From positions 1-63,183 of the forward strand of contig JAAYBR010000099.1 of NCBI GenBank assembly GCA_012730045.1: a stretch of 63,183 nt of DNA, read 5' to 3'. This document shows, piece after piece, positions 53,634 to 63,177 of this stretch (its first letter is position 1; each line of letters starts with the position of its first letter). Source of the DNA: Candidatus Hydrogenedentota bacterium. GTDB lineage: Bacteria > Hydrogenedentota > Hydrogenedentia > Hydrogenedentales > CAITNO01. The notes beneath the pieces were generated by a model. That model was not told where the DNA came from. It saw only the letters and a program-made list of their open reading frames with translations, and made no database searches. Position numbers and translations under genes: made by a program.

Positions 53634-53736
53634 TGCGGGGCGCGTCCGGAACGGGACCGCTGGACGCCGGCGCGGCGTCTTCGAAACATTTCACCTCCAC
53701 GCGGGGTTTTGTCTTTTCTTTCCGGGCGGTGTGATC

Positions 53737-56184
53737 ATGGGCGGCAAGTCGGTAAAAGAACCTGTTCCGCGGCGGGCGGCGGGCCGAGGGAACGCGGCGC
53801 GCCCCTCCCCCGAGCTGGCCGCCGCGCTGGAACAGATCCGCGGCGCGTGGTTTGCCCGCGCGCTGGAACTGCTGGAGACCCCACCCCTCGCCGACACCCC
53901 GGACGGCCTCTACCACCGCGCCCTGGTGCTGGTCCTGCTCAACCGTTCCGGGGAGGCCTTCGAGGTGTGCCGCAGGCTGTGGCAGACCCACCGGGATCCC
54001 CGCGCGCGCGCGCTGGCCGGACAAATCCGCGCGCGCAAGGAGCCGGTTGCCGAGCCCGCCGCCGCGCCGTCGCCGCCGCGCCGCGTTCGCCGCCTCCTGC
54101 GGCGCGCCGCCGCCGTGCTGGCAATTCTGGCGCTTGGGGCGGGCGTCCTTCTGTTCGCACTGCTCGGCTACCCCTTCCTCCGCCACTGGCAGGAGATGGG
54201 CGCGCCTCTGCTCTCCGAGTCGCCCGCCGTCTCCCTGCCGGTGCTTCCGGCCGCCGGGGAGTCTTCCCCCGCGCCGCCGCCGGAAACGGTCCCCGACGCG
54301 TCCCCCTCCCTCGGCAGGGGTGTCATCGCGCTGCTGGACGGGAAGGCCACCGCCCCGTCCGACGGGGCCGAAGAGAAGAAGCCCGGAGAATGGAAAGAGG
54401 GGCTGCTGGGGGGGCTGCGCGCAGCCATGAAGCGGAGCCCGGCGGCCGCGGCCGAACACCCCGCGATGGTGGAATGGCGCGCCCGCACGAAGGGCATGAC
54501 GCCCGCACCCATGCCGCAGGGGCCCGTGGCGTCCGTGGTGGAGCTTCAGCCGAACCGGCGCGCGGAGACGCTGGAGAACGCCGGGGGCGACCGCGCCACA
54601 CTGGTCAACCTGAACCCCGCCATTGGCGCGTGGCACTTGCTCGAGACGCGCTTCGGCGGAAAGACCTCGGTCCTGCACCTGGAGTTGTTTCCACTGGAGG
54701 CGAGCCTCGGCCAGCGGCCCACGCCGCACCTGTGGTCCGGCGGCCTGGAGCTGGAACTGCTGGGCGAGCGGAAGCGTTTTGCCCTCTGGACCCCCGACCC
54801 CGCCAACGCGGACCGGCCCGGCGTGTTGGCGGACACCCCCGCCCTCTCCGCCGAGATCACCGCCGCCCTCCAGGGCAAGTCGCCGTACCATGTCCTGTGC
54901 GACGGCATGGTGCTGCTGCGCACCCCCCGGCCGGGGTCGGCCTCCGCAATGGAGCTGGCCACCGACGTCCTCCGGCAGCACCGCCTCGGCGAGTGGTTCG
55001 TGGACGCCATGAAACCCGCCCTCATTGACGGCGGCGAGGCCGGAGACGCGGCGGCGGCCCCCGCGGCCCCCTCTGAAGAGGACAAAGACGCGCCCCGCGC
55101 CGCGTGGCTCAAGCCCGCGGACACGCCGCCCACCCACCTGCCCAAGGCCCTCGGCATCGCCACCGACGCCGGCGACGCGCCCATGGCCTGCGGCCGCTGG
55201 TACCGCGCCGTGAACCATCCCGGCGTCCACGTGGGCATCATGATTCCCGCCCTGGCCGACGACACGGTGCTGGCATCCTACCCCGACCGCGTGCGCGGCG
55301 CGGGCGTGGCCGACCGGGCCTCCGCCGAAATGGCGAATGTGGCGTACATGCTGGCCTTCGACCTCGACGTCCACCGCTTCGGGTGGGCCGCCGGGGCGGA
55401 GCATCCCTCCGCCGAATGGTCCCCCCTCGCGTGGGCGGTGAAACAGACCGGCCCCGGCCCCGACGGGTTCAAGGCGCTGGCCCCCGTGGCTCCTGTGGGC
55501 GCGGTGCCCCCGTGGCTGGCCGACCGCACCGTGGCGGTGTTCGCGGGCGGGTTCAAGCGCAAGCACGGCGTGCTCAACGCCCACCCCTTCGGCAAGGTGA
55601 ACAACGGCACGCACTACGGCTTCATGCAGCAGGGCGTCGTGCTGAGCCGTCTCTGGCCGGGCCTGGCGAGCGCGGCCATTCTCCCGGACGGACGCTTCGA
55701 CCTGCTCACCTGGCCCGCCGGCGGGGAAAGCCGCCTCACGGAATTCCTCCACATACGCCAGAACGGCCTGCCCCTGGTCGAGGGGGTGGACGCCGCGGGC
55801 GTCCCCGTGCCCGGCGAATACGTGAAGGACTGGAAGGGCGGCGCGTGGTCCGGCAACGTCGAAGGCCAGCAGCTCACGATCCGCATGGGCATGGGCATCC
55901 AGAGGCACGGCGGCCGCAGCCGCCTGCTGCTGGGCTACTTCACCGGCGCCACGCCCAACGCCATGGCCCGCGTGTTCCAGGCCTACCACTGCGCCTACGC
56001 CATGCACCTCGACATGAACAGCCGCTCCCTCTGCCACACCGCCCTCATCACCCGCGACCCGGCCACCGGCGCGGCCCGCGCCGAATGCCTTCTGCGCGAC
56101 ATGGCCCCCGCCGCCGGCGCCCCGCTCCGGTTCCTCCAGACCGGCGACACCCGCGACTTCTTCTACGTCACCCGCGAAGGCTGA
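53737..56184 (+). CDS. membrane-anchored protein with phosphodiester-glycosidase-like (NAGPA-like) domain
   Basis: An 815-residue protein. The cytoplasmic N-terminus (~1-120) has helical-hairpin, TPR-like sequence (LEQIRGAWFARALELLE, YHRALVLVLLNRSGEAFEV). One membrane span (~124-146) is followed by a Pro/Ala-rich linker and an exported region. The last ~300 residues resemble NAGPA-type phosphodiester glycosidases: VFAGGFKRKHG stands where the family has NGGFF, followed by NNGTHYGFMQQG, SAAILPDGRFDLLTW and a late QAYHCAYAMHLDMNSRS. Two related segments (~240-430 and ~480-815) hint at internal duplication. The likeness is by eye, so the enzymatic role is tentative. The ATG at 53737 is preceded by an in-frame GTG at 53731 (an alternative start); no strong ribosome site is seen. 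Confidence 0.6.
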   Translation: MGGKSVKEPVPRRAAGRGNAARPSPELAAALEQIRGAWFARALELLETPPLADTPDGLYHRALVLVLLNRSGEAFEVCRRLWQTHRDPRARALAGQIRARKEPVAEPAAAPSPPRRVRRLLRRAAAVLAILALGAGVLLFALLGYPFLRHWQEMGAPLLSESPAVSLPVLPAAGESSPAPPPETVPDASPSLGRGVIALLDGKATAPSDGAEEKKPGEWKEGLLGGLRAAMKRSPAAAAEHPAMVEWRARTKGMTPAPMPQGPVASVVELQPNRRAETLENAGGDRATLVNLNPAIGAWHLLETRFGGKTSVLHLELFPLEASLGQRPTPHLWSGGLELELLGERKRFALWTPDPANADRPGVLADTPALSAEITAALQGKSPYHVLCDGMVLLRTPRPGSASAMELATDVLRQHRLGEWFVDAMKPALIDGGEAGDAAAAPAAPSEEDKDAPRAAWLKPADTPPTHLPKALGIATDAGDAPMACGRWYRAVNHPGVHVGIMIPALADDTVLASYPDRVRGAGVADRASAEMANVAYMLAFDLDVHRFGWAAGAEHPSAEWSPLAWAVKQTGPGPDGFKALAPVAPVGAVPPWLADRTVAVFAGGFKRKHGVLNAHPFGKVNNGTHYGFMQQGVVLSRLWPGLASAAILPDGRFDLLTWPAGGESRLTEFLHIRQNGLPLVEGVDAAGVPVPGEYVKDWKGGAWSGNVEGQQLTIRMGMGIQRHGGRSRLLLGYFTGATPNAMARVFQAYHCAYAMHLDMNSRSLCHTALITRDPATGAARAECLLRDMAPAAGAPLRFLQTGDTRDFFYVTREG

Positions 56185-56208
56185 GGGCGGGCAGTCCTGC
56201 GCACCGGC

Positions 56209-56264
56209 CGTCGGACAGGTCCGACAGGTCTGACCGATCCGACCGATCCGACCGATCGGTCCGA
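56209..56264. repeat. 9-bp direct repeat array, family C (locus 2)
   Basis: Six units in register: TCGGACAGG, TCCGACAGG, TCTGACCGA, TCCGACCGA, TCCGACCGA, TCGGTCCGA. It is the longest and cleanest array in the window, just after the stop of the NAGPA-like gene. Confidence 0.85.
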
Positions 56265-56371
56265 TGGCCCTCCCGTCCCTCTTGCATTCCCGCGTGCCGA
56301 GGCCCAATAATCGCCCTTCCGCCCGGGCACCTCCGCCGGGACGAAGACACCACACCCCTGGGAGTTTACGC

Positions 56372-57661
56372 GTGAAGAACAGGCATTCGAGTCACCGGTT
56401 CTGCGCGGCGTTGAGGGTCGCCGCCGCACTGGCGTGTTGTGCCGGCGCAAACGCCGCCGAAGGCGTCACCAACTGGCCAGACTGGCGCGGCCCCGCGGCG
56501 GACGGCCACAGCGCCGCGACGGGGCTCCCCCTGACCTGGTCCGAGACCGAGAACGTGGTCTGGAAGACCCCCCTCCATGACCACGGGTATTCGACCCCCG
56601 TCGCCTGGGACGGCCAGCTCTGGATGACCACGGCGAAGGAGGACGGCTCCATTCTCTACGCCGTCTGCGTGGACTTCGAGACCGGCGCGGTGGTGCACGA
56701 CGTCGAGGTGTTCCGTCCCGAGAACCCGCAGCACAACAACCCCAACAACACCTACGCGACGCCGTCGGCCGTGGTGGAGGAGGGGCGGGTCTATGTCCAC
56801 TACGGCACCCACGGCACCGCCTGCCTGGACACGAAGACGGGGGACGTGCTGTGGCGGCGGGCCGATCTGAACTGCGACCACATCCAGGGCCCCGTGTCAT
56901 CGCCCATCCTCTTCGAGGACCTGCTCATCGTGCATCTCGAGGGCGGCGACGTGCAGTTCATCGCCGGCCTCAACAAGGCCACCGGGGAGACGGTCTGGCG
57001 CTACGACCGTCCGCGCGAGCTGTACGAGGGCGTGGAGCCCGCCTACCTGGTCAAATCCTACCAGACCCCCGTGATCGTCCAGGTCGGGGGCAGGCCCCAG
57101 ATGCTCAGCAACGGTGCCCTCCTCGTGACGGGCCATGACCCGCGCACCGGCGCCGAGCTGTGGCGCGCCCGCTACCGCGACGACAGCACCATCTCCCGCA
57201 TCGTCAGCGGCCTCGGCATCCACTTCGTCAACACCGGCGGCTCCCCCGACGCGCCCCACCTCTGGGCCATCCGCGAGGGCGGCTCGGGCGACGTCACCGA
57301 CACCCATGTCGTCTGGAAGATGACCGAGGACGCCCCGCTCAAGGTGTCCCCCGTCCTCGTCGGCGACCTCCTCTACACCCTGACCGACCGCGGCGTGCTC
57401 CAGTGCGTCGAGGGAACGACCGGCGCCATCGTCTGGACCGAGACCATCCGCGGCGACTACGGCCCCTCGCTCCTCCACGCCGAGAACCGGATTTATATCC
57501 TCAACATGAAGGGGAAGACCACCATCATCGAGCCCGGCCGCGAATACCGCCCCCTCGCCGAGAACGCCCTCGACGGAAAGTTCGGCGCCTCCCCCATCGT
57601 GGTCGGAAAATCCCTCGTCCTCCGCAGCCGGACCCATCTCTACCGCATCGAGGGGGAATAG
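56372..57661 (+). CDS. secreted PQQ-like beta-propeller protein
   Basis: A 429-residue protein with a signal peptide (cleavage after ANAA, ~residue 26). PQQ-type propeller blades are seen throughout: the opening NWPDWRGPAADGHS, ACLDTKTGDVLWRRADL, AGLNKATGETVWRYD, TGHDPRTGAELWRARY and CVEGTTGAIVWTE. Proteins of this kind (the PQQ_2/BamB-like group common in Planctomycetes) are mostly binding scaffolds, not dehydrogenases; no quinoprotein catalytic signature is visible. The start is GTG at 56372, with GGGAG ~8 bases upstream; the ORF extension through the 9-bp array is rejected. Confidence 0.82.
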   Translation: MKNRHSSHRFCAALRVAAALACCAGANAAEGVTNWPDWRGPAADGHSAATGLPLTWSETENVVWKTPLHDHGYSTPVAWDGQLWMTTAKEDGSILYAVCVDFETGAVVHDVEVFRPENPQHNNPNNTYATPSAVVEEGRVYVHYGTHGTACLDTKTGDVLWRRADLNCDHIQGPVSSPILFEDLLIVHLEGGDVQFIAGLNKATGETVWRYDRPRELYEGVEPAYLVKSYQTPVIVQVGGRPQMLSNGALLVTGHDPRTGAELWRARYRDDSTISRIVSGLGIHFVNTGGSPDAPHLWAIREGGSGDVTDTHVVWKMTEDAPLKVSPVLVGDLLYTLTDRGVLQCVEGTTGAIVWTETIRGDYGPSLLHAENRIYILNMKGKTTIIEPGREYRPLAENALDGKFGASPIVVGKSLVLRSRTHLYRIEGE

Positions 57662-57690
57662 GGATAAGAGGATGAGATGCTGGGGACACG

Positions 57691-57748
57691 CGCCGAGGTG
57701 GCACGGGTCATCCGACCGATCAGTCGGATCCGACGGATCCGTCCGATG
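57691..57748. repeat. composite repeat: truncated family B plus 9-bp family C array (locus 3)
   Basis: 57691-57708 repeats the GAGGTGGCACGGG end of the family B palindrome. It runs directly into four 9-bp units (ATCCGACCG, ATCAGTCGG, ATCCGACGG, ATCCGTCCG) at ~57710-57745. The array overlaps the last codons and stop of the HEAT-repeat gene on the minus strand. Confidence 0.7.
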
Positions 57749-60320
57749 CTCCCTCGGAGGGGCGGGGAGCGCCGCCCCGCAGGCTATCGAAATAGGCCGG
57801 AGGCTCCAGCAACCCCAGCCGGTAATTCAAAACACGGTCAAACCCTCCCAGGAGCCGGCGGCGAGGTCCGGAGGAATTGCGCGCGAACGCGATCATCGCC
57901 GCAACCACCTGGTCATTGTCATACCCGATGTCGGGCAGCACATAGAACGCTGTCATCCGGGGGGCAAGGATTGCGCCGCGCATTCCCAGGTCAAACGGGA
58001 CATCTGGCTGCATGATCGCTATCAAGTCGGGAATCGCCGATGAAGCCTCTCTTCCGAGAAACTGGAGCAGCGGCATGAAGACCTTTTTCGACTCCGCCTT
58101 TCTCATGGCGGCCGTCACATTGGCGGCAATCTCCGCACGGGAAACGCCCGCCTTGAGCATGAAGGGAATATCATCCATTCGCCCTTCCCGCCGCAGCGTG
58201 TTCAGCATCCTGTCCCGGACATCTTCCAATGGAATGCCGGCCGGCAGGGCGGCCTGCTGCGCCTGACAGGAGACGGTCGGGTTTTCATGGAAGATCAGGG
58301 ACGTCAGTTCTTCGGAGCGGGCCTGGCAATGCTTTGCGAGGGCGGATGACAGGAAGGTGGGAACGGGGGGATCCGAGTATTTCGGCGCAAGCAGGATGTC
58401 GTTTCCCGAAGCGACGCGCGTCTTGAGGATGTGCAGAAGCAGGCTCTCCACACGGCGCGTTTCGTTCCTGGAGAAACGGGTGCTTAAAGAGGCGAAAATG
58501 CCGGCGCCCGCAACCCGGTCTTCCTTGTCAGAAAGGGCAGCCAGGACCGCCCGGCGAACCTTCCTGTCCTCAGGGGCGAGGGCGGGCAGCGCTTTCAACG
58601 CTGCGACGCGCAAATTCAAGTCCGCAGACGCTGTCAGCGAAAGAACACTGTCCAGCGCGAACCGGGCCCTCTCACCGCTTTGCGCCAGGGCCTCCAGAGT
58701 TTTTGCGCGCACCCGCGCATCGCCCCCCTCCAACCCCTCAGCGGCAACACGCAAGCTGTCGCCGCCGAGAGCGGCGAGGACGCCGGGCAGCCGGTCGGCG
58801 GCCGGGTGCGGAATGTTCCCGGAGGCGCGAAGCAGGTCCCGGTACCGTGCGGCGATCAGCGAGGCCGCCGAGGCGCTGGCCTTGCCCTGGGCCATCAGTC
58901 CCTCGGTGAAATCCTGCCCGCAGCCTTCCCCCTCCCACCCCAGGAGGGCGTCCAGAGACGCGGCGGTCACCCGGTCATCCTGGGGCAGCACCCTGGCGAG
59001 CGCGGCCGCCGCCGCACACCGGACCTCGGGGTCCGAATGCCTGAGGGCTGAGAAGAGTTCCGGCGCGGCTTCGGCGGCCGCTGCGCCCATTTCGCCGAGC
59101 CGCTGGATGGACAGCACCAGGAGCTGGGCGTCGTCTTTCTCCTGAAAAAGGCCCCGGAGTGTGTCCACCGTGAGGACTCCCTCAAAAGGGGGCGTTTTGA
59201 GCAAATGAAACGCCCCGTGGCGCACTTCCCAGTCGCGCGCATGCAGGGCTTTGAGCAGACGGGGGGCCGCCGGACGCGCCCGGTCGCCCAGCCCCTTCAG
59301 ATAGCCAAGGCCGCGGAGCCTGAAGTATTGGAATTTGGAGTCCAGCAATCCTATGACGGTGAGGACATACTCCTCTTCGGGTGAGCGCGCCGCCGTGTCC
59401 GCCGGAGCGGGGCCGATGCCGGAAAGCCGGCGCAACACCTCCGACGCCTGCGGGAACAAGCCCATTCCGTCCTCTCCCGCAGCGTGCAGATGGGGGAATG
59501 CATACTCGCGAACATACGGGTCGGGAGAGGCAAGCAACTCGGATAGAAAGGCCCGTTTCTGATCCTGCTGGGCGGGCAGCACCGGAAATGCGAGCCCGAA
59601 AACCCCCTCATCAATCCCTCTTGCGGACCGTATGATGCCGCAGAAATAAGTGATGAGTTCCGGGGAAAGGGCGATATCGCCGGGGTCCACAGGCGGACGG
59701 GGCGATTTCTTGATGCTCCAGTCCAGCCCCTTTGCGACACAGGCTTGGACACGCACGCTGGGGTCGTTCAGGGCCTCCAGCAGTGCCGGCCGGATCCGTT
59801 CCGGGGGGAGACCGGTCATGCAGAGGGCGAAACCGAGTGTCATCCGCACCACTTCCGGGCCGTTCTTCAGCGCGTTGAGGCACGCGGGCAGCGCGGACTC
59901 CACACACGCCGCAGCCTCTGGCGTTTTGAACAGGGGGGCGCACAGGGCGTCGCATACAGCCTCCACGGCCACGCTCCGAACCTCCTTGTCCTCATCGCAC
60001 AGCATGGCAAACGCGAGGGGCGCCGTTTCAGGCCCCAGATACAGAAGGGTCTGCGGCAGCCGTCGAGCGTAGAAGGACCGTTCCTCCGGCGAGGTCTGTT
60101 TGTATTCCTCCACCAGCAGCCGAACCACCTCCTGAAGGGGGGGAGGAAGCGTCGGCATTTCCGCAGGGACCTCGGGCCGGGCGGCCCCGCAGGCAGAAGA
60201 CTCCCATTTGGAGAGCTCGCAGGGAAGGATGTACTCCGGGACGGCATAATGGCCCTGCGCCCAGCCGCAGCAGAGCAGCAACGCGGCCACCGGCCCCATC
60301 CAAGAACGTACCGCGCGCAT
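57720..60320 (-). CDS. secreted HEAT-repeat protein
   Basis: An 866-residue protein with a signal peptide (cleavage after CGWAQG, ~residue 23). Nearly the whole chain is HEAT/armadillo-like helical pairs, for example DEDKEVRSVAVEAVCDALC, NDPSVRVQACVAKGLDW, HARDWEVRHGAFHLL, RHSDPEVRCAAAAALARVL, ASADLNLRVAALKALPAL and SDKEDRVAGAGIFASL. Such solenoids serve as protein-binding scaffolds; exported ones are common in Planctomycetes-type genomes. GGAGGC lies ~5 bases before the ATG. The final ~10 residues (GASDGSVGSD) are encoded by the family C repeat, which also supplies the TGA, so the native C-terminus may have been altered. Confidence 0.82.
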   Translation of the reverse strand: MRAVRSWMGPVAALLLCCGWAQGHYAVPEYILPCELSKWESSACGAARPEVPAEMPTLPPPLQEVVRLLVEEYKQTSPEERSFYARRLPQTLLYLGPETAPLAFAMLCDEDKEVRSVAVEAVCDALCAPLFKTPEAAACVESALPACLNALKNGPEVVRMTLGFALCMTGLPPERIRPALLEALNDPSVRVQACVAKGLDWSIKKSPRPPVDPGDIALSPELITYFCGIIRSARGIDEGVFGLAFPVLPAQQDQKRAFLSELLASPDPYVREYAFPHLHAAGEDGMGLFPQASEVLRRLSGIGPAPADTAARSPEEEYVLTVIGLLDSKFQYFRLRGLGYLKGLGDRARPAAPRLLKALHARDWEVRHGAFHLLKTPPFEGVLTVDTLRGLFQEKDDAQLLVLSIQRLGEMGAAAAEAAPELFSALRHSDPEVRCAAAAALARVLPQDDRVTAASLDALLGWEGEGCGQDFTEGLMAQGKASASAASLIAARYRDLLRASGNIPHPAADRLPGVLAALGGDSLRVAAEGLEGGDARVRAKTLEALAQSGERARFALDSVLSLTASADLNLRVAALKALPALAPEDRKVRRAVLAALSDKEDRVAGAGIFASLSTRFSRNETRRVESLLLHILKTRVASGNDILLAPKYSDPPVPTFLSSALAKHCQARSEELTSLIFHENPTVSCQAQQAALPAGIPLEDVRDRMLNTLRREGRMDDIPFMLKAGVSRAEIAANVTAAMRKAESKKVFMPLLQFLGREASSAIPDLIAIMQPDVPFDLGMRGAILAPRMTAFYVLPDIGYDNDQVVAAMIAFARNSSGPRRRLLGGFDRVLNYRLGLLEPPAYFDSLRGGAPRPSEGASDGSVGSD

Positions 60321-60453
60321 AACATGCCTCCGATCCGCGAGGGACGGTTTTCACCGGGGGAAGAACACGCGGTCTATTCTGTCACGGGAGGCGACGGGCA
60401 GTCCAGCCTTCGGGAGCGCCGCACATCGCGCTGACGCCGGACACCAGAACACC

Positions 60454-60490
60454 CGTCTGACCGGTCGGACTTGTCGGACCGGTCCAACGG
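60454..60490. repeat. 9-bp direct repeat array, family C (locus 4)
   Basis: Four units: GTCTGACCG, GTCGGACTT, GTCGGACCG, GTCCAACGG, in the gap between the aconitase stop and the HEAT gene start. Confidence 0.75.
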
Positions 60491-60528
60491 GCTGAGAACA
60501 GGCTGGTTTGCGGAGCGTGCTGCCCCCC

Positions 60529-62799
60529 CTACTCGCCTTTTTCCTGAAGTCGGATGAGGTTGAGCGCGCTGCCCGCCCGGTACCAGGCGATCTGGGCCTC
60601 GTTGTAGGTGTGGTTGACCGGGAACCGGTCCTCCGTGCCGTCGGCGTGGCGGAGGACGATGGTGAGCGGGGTGCCGGGGGTGAAGGCGTCGAGGCCGAGC
60701 ACGTCCACAGTGTCCTCCTCGAGGATTTTGTCGTAGTCCGCCGGGTCGGCGAAGGTGACGGCGAGCATGCCCTGCTTCTTGAGGTTGGTCTCGTGGATGC
60801 GGGCGAAGCTGCGCACGAGGACGACGCGGACGCCGAGGTGGCGCGGCTCCATGGCGGCGTGCTCGCGGGACGAGCCCTCGCCGTAGTTCTCGTCGCCGAC
60901 GACGACGGACCCCACGCCCGCGGCCTTGTGGGCGCGGGCGGTGGCGGGCACCTCGCCGTATTCGCCGGTGAGGGGGTTCTTGACGCAGTTGGCCTTGTCG
61001 TTGAAGGCGTTGATCGCGCCGATGAAGCAGTTGTTGGAGATGTTGTCGAGGTGGCCGCGGAACTTGAGCCACGGCCCGGCCATGGAGATGTGGTCGGTGG
61101 TGCACTTGCCCTTGGCCTTGAGCAGAAGCCGCAGGCCGCGCAGGTCGCCGCCGTTGGGCGGGAAGGGTTCTAGGAGCTGGAGCCGGTCGGAGCCGGGCCG
61201 CACGGCGACCTCGACCTTCGCGCCGTCGGCGGCGGGGGCCACAAAGCCCGGGTCGTCGCAGGAGAAGCCCTTCGCGGGCAGCTCGTCGCCCTTCGGCGGG
61301 TCGAGTTTCACGCGGGCGCCGTCGGCGGCCTCCACGGTGTCGGTCACGGGGTTGAAGCCGAGGTCCCCGGCGACGGCGAGGGCGGTGACGATCTCCGGAG
61401 ACGCCACAAAGGCGTGGGTCTTGGGGTTGCCGTCGTTGCGCTTGGCAAAGTTGCGGTTGAACGACGTGACGATGGTGTTCGGCTCGTCGGCCGGCCCGGT
61501 GCGGTGGCGGGCCCACTGGCCGATGCACGGCCCGCAGGCGTTGGCCAGCACGACGCCGCCGATGGCGGCAAAGTCGTCCAGCAGCCCGTCGCGGCCGAGG
61601 GTGTGGCGCACCTGCTCAGAGCCGGGGGTGATGGTGAACTCGGCCTTCGCCCTGATGCCCAGGGCCTTGGCCTGGCGGGCGATGGAGGCGCAGCGGGCCA
61701 TGTCCTCGTAGGAGGAGTTGGTGCAGGAGCCGATGAGGGCGACCTCCACCCGCTCCGGCCAGCCCTTCTCCTTCGCCGCGCCGCGCATTTCCGAGACCGG
61801 CGTGGCCAGGTCGGGCGTGAAGGGGCCGTTCAGATGGGGCTCCAGGGCGTCGAGGTCTATCTCGATGACCTGGTCGAAGAATTTCTCGGGGTGCTCCGCG
61901 ACATCGGGGTCGGGGCGCAGGTTGGCGCGCTCGGCGCTGGCCGCGCGGGCCACCTCGGGGCGTCCCGTGGACTCCAGGTAGCGGGCCATGGCGTCGTCGA
62001 AGGCGAAAAGCGAGGTCGTGGCCCCGATCTCCGCGCCCATGTTGCAGACCGTGCCCTTGCCGGTGCAGGAGAGGGAGTCCGCGCCCTCGCCGAAATACTC
62101 CACAACGGCGCCCGTGCCGCCCTTCACCGTGAGGATGCCCGCGACCTTGAGGATGATGTCCTTGGCCGACGCCCAGCCGTTGAGTTTGCCGCGCAGGCGC
62201 ACGCCGATGATCTTCGGGAATTTCAACTCCCACGGCATGCCCGCCATGACGTCCACCGCGTCCGCGCCGCCGACGCCGACCGCCGCCATGCCCAGCCCGC
62301 CCGCGTTGGGCGTGTGGGAGTCCGTGCCGATCATCATGCCGCCGGGGAAGGCGTAATTCTCCAGCACGACCTGGTGGATGATGCCCGCGCCGGGCTTCCA
62401 GAAGCCGATGCCGTACTTGTTCGACACGGAGGCGAGGAAGTCGTAGACCTCCTTGTTCGTCACGAGCGCCTCGGCGAGGTCCGCCGCAGCGCCCTCGCGC
62501 GCCTGGATCAGGTGGTCGCAGTGGACCGTGGACGGCACGGCGGCACGGGCCCTCCCCGCGCACATGAACTGGAGCAGGGCCATCTGGGCGGTGGCGTCCT
62601 GCATGGCGACGCGGTCCGGGGCGAAGTCCACATAGTCCTTCCCGCGGGCATAGGCGCGGGTCGGGGTGCCCTCCCACAGATGGCCGTAGAGAATCTTCTC
62701 CGCCAGCGTCATGGGCCGCCCGAGCACCTTGCGCGCCGCCGCCACCCGCCCGTCCAGCCGGGCGTACACCGACAGAATCATGTCCAGATCGAAAAGCAT
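60529..62799 (-). CDS. aconitate hydratase (mitochondrial/eukaryote-like type)
   Basis: A 756-residue enzyme that interconverts citrate and isocitrate in the TCA cycle. The length and order are those of the mitochondrial-type aconitase: [30 protein letters not shown], the three 4Fe-4S cysteines in IGSCTNSS and [22 protein letters not shown], and the swivel-domain segments [11 protein letters not shown] and [14 protein letters not shown]. There is no signal peptide. I start at 62799 ([15 protein letters not shown]), with GAGGG ~9 bases upstream; the extension to 62943 is not protein-like. The gene stands alone. Confidence 0.93.
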   Translation of the reverse strand: MLFDLDMILSVYARLDGRVAAARKVLGRPMTLAEKILYGHLWEGTPTRAYARGKDYVDFAPDRVAMQDATAQMALLQFMCAGRARAAVPSTVHCDHLIQAREGAAADLAEALVTNKEVYDFLASVSNKYGIGFWKPGAGIIHQVVLENYAFPGGMMIGTDSHTPNAGGLGMAAVGVGGADAVDVMAGMPWELKFPKIIGVRLRGKLNGWASAKDIILKVAGILTVKGGTGAVVEYFGEGADSLSCTGKGTVCNMGAEIGATTSLFAFDDAMARYLESTGRPEVARAASAERANLRPDPDVAEHPEKFFDQVIEIDLDALEPHLNGPFTPDLATPVSEMRGAAKEKGWPERVEVALIGSCTNSSYEDMARCASIARQAKALGIRAKAEFTITPGSEQVRHTLGRDGLLDDFAAIGGVVLANACGPCIGQWARHRTGPADEPNTIVTSFNRNFAKRNDGNPKTHAFVASPEIVTALAVAGDLGFNPVTDTVEAADGARVKLDPPKGDELPAKGFSCDDPGFVAPAADGAKVEVAVRPGSDRLQLLEPFPPNGGDLRGLRLLLKAKGKCTTDHISMAGPWLKFRGHLDNISNNCFIGAINAFNDKANCVKNPLTGEYGEVPATARAHKAAGVGSVVVGDENYGEGSSREHAAMEPRHLGVRVVLVRSFARIHETNLKKQGMLAVTFADPADYDKILEEDTVDVLGLDAFTPGTPLTIVLRHADGTEDRFPVNHTYNEAQIAWYRAGSALNLIRLQEKGE

Positions 62800-63059
62800 G
62801 GCTCTAACCCTCGTGTTGGCCCTGCCGTGGGCCCCATCCATGACCGTCCTCGGGGGAAACCCCCGGTCCGCCCCGCGCCATTCCCCGTGTCCAGCGTTAA
62901 ATACTAGCACACGGGCCCCGCCCCCGGCGATGGCGCCGCCCACCCCGTCATGGCGAGCCCCTGACCGCCCGGGGGGCGGGAATGTCGTTGAAGAAAGGCG
63001 TGTCAGGCGTCAGATGTCGCGGGAGCCCCCGCACGTCCTTGGCGAGTCCGTCTGTCATG
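62800..63059. other. upstream region of aconitase, no gene seen
   Basis: About 260 bases without a supportable ORF or clear promoter; minus-strand TAGTAT at 62901-62906 is the only -10-like box, with no matching -35. Confidence 0.4.
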
Positions 63060-63177
63060 TGGAGTGCGGTGGCAGAGCGAAGCGGCGACACCGCTTTGCC
63101 CGGGGAGGATCCATGCCGCACCCCTCACGGCAGCTCTTTCCCGGGAACTAAAGCGGCGTCGTTGCCGCCGCACTCCA
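63060..63177. repeat. large imperfect inverted repeat, family D
   Basis: The arms 63060-63104 and 63140-63177 match as reverse complements in three blocks: TGGAGTGCGGYGGCA, CGACRCCGCTTT and CCCGGG. The left arm has an ~11-base insertion. The spacer is ~35 bases. It resembles a short palindromic mobile element. The window ends three bases... after the repeat, with a few bases to spare, so its outer border is visible on both sides. Confidence 0.7.

Noticed and set aside
56209-56264. CRISPR-like array
   Set aside because: Units are 9 bp with no spacers; no cas gene nearby.
51032-56355. Long minus-strand frames opposite the lipoprotein and NAGPA-like genes
   Set aside because: No motifs; plus strand has a lipobox, PKD domain, promoter and terminator.
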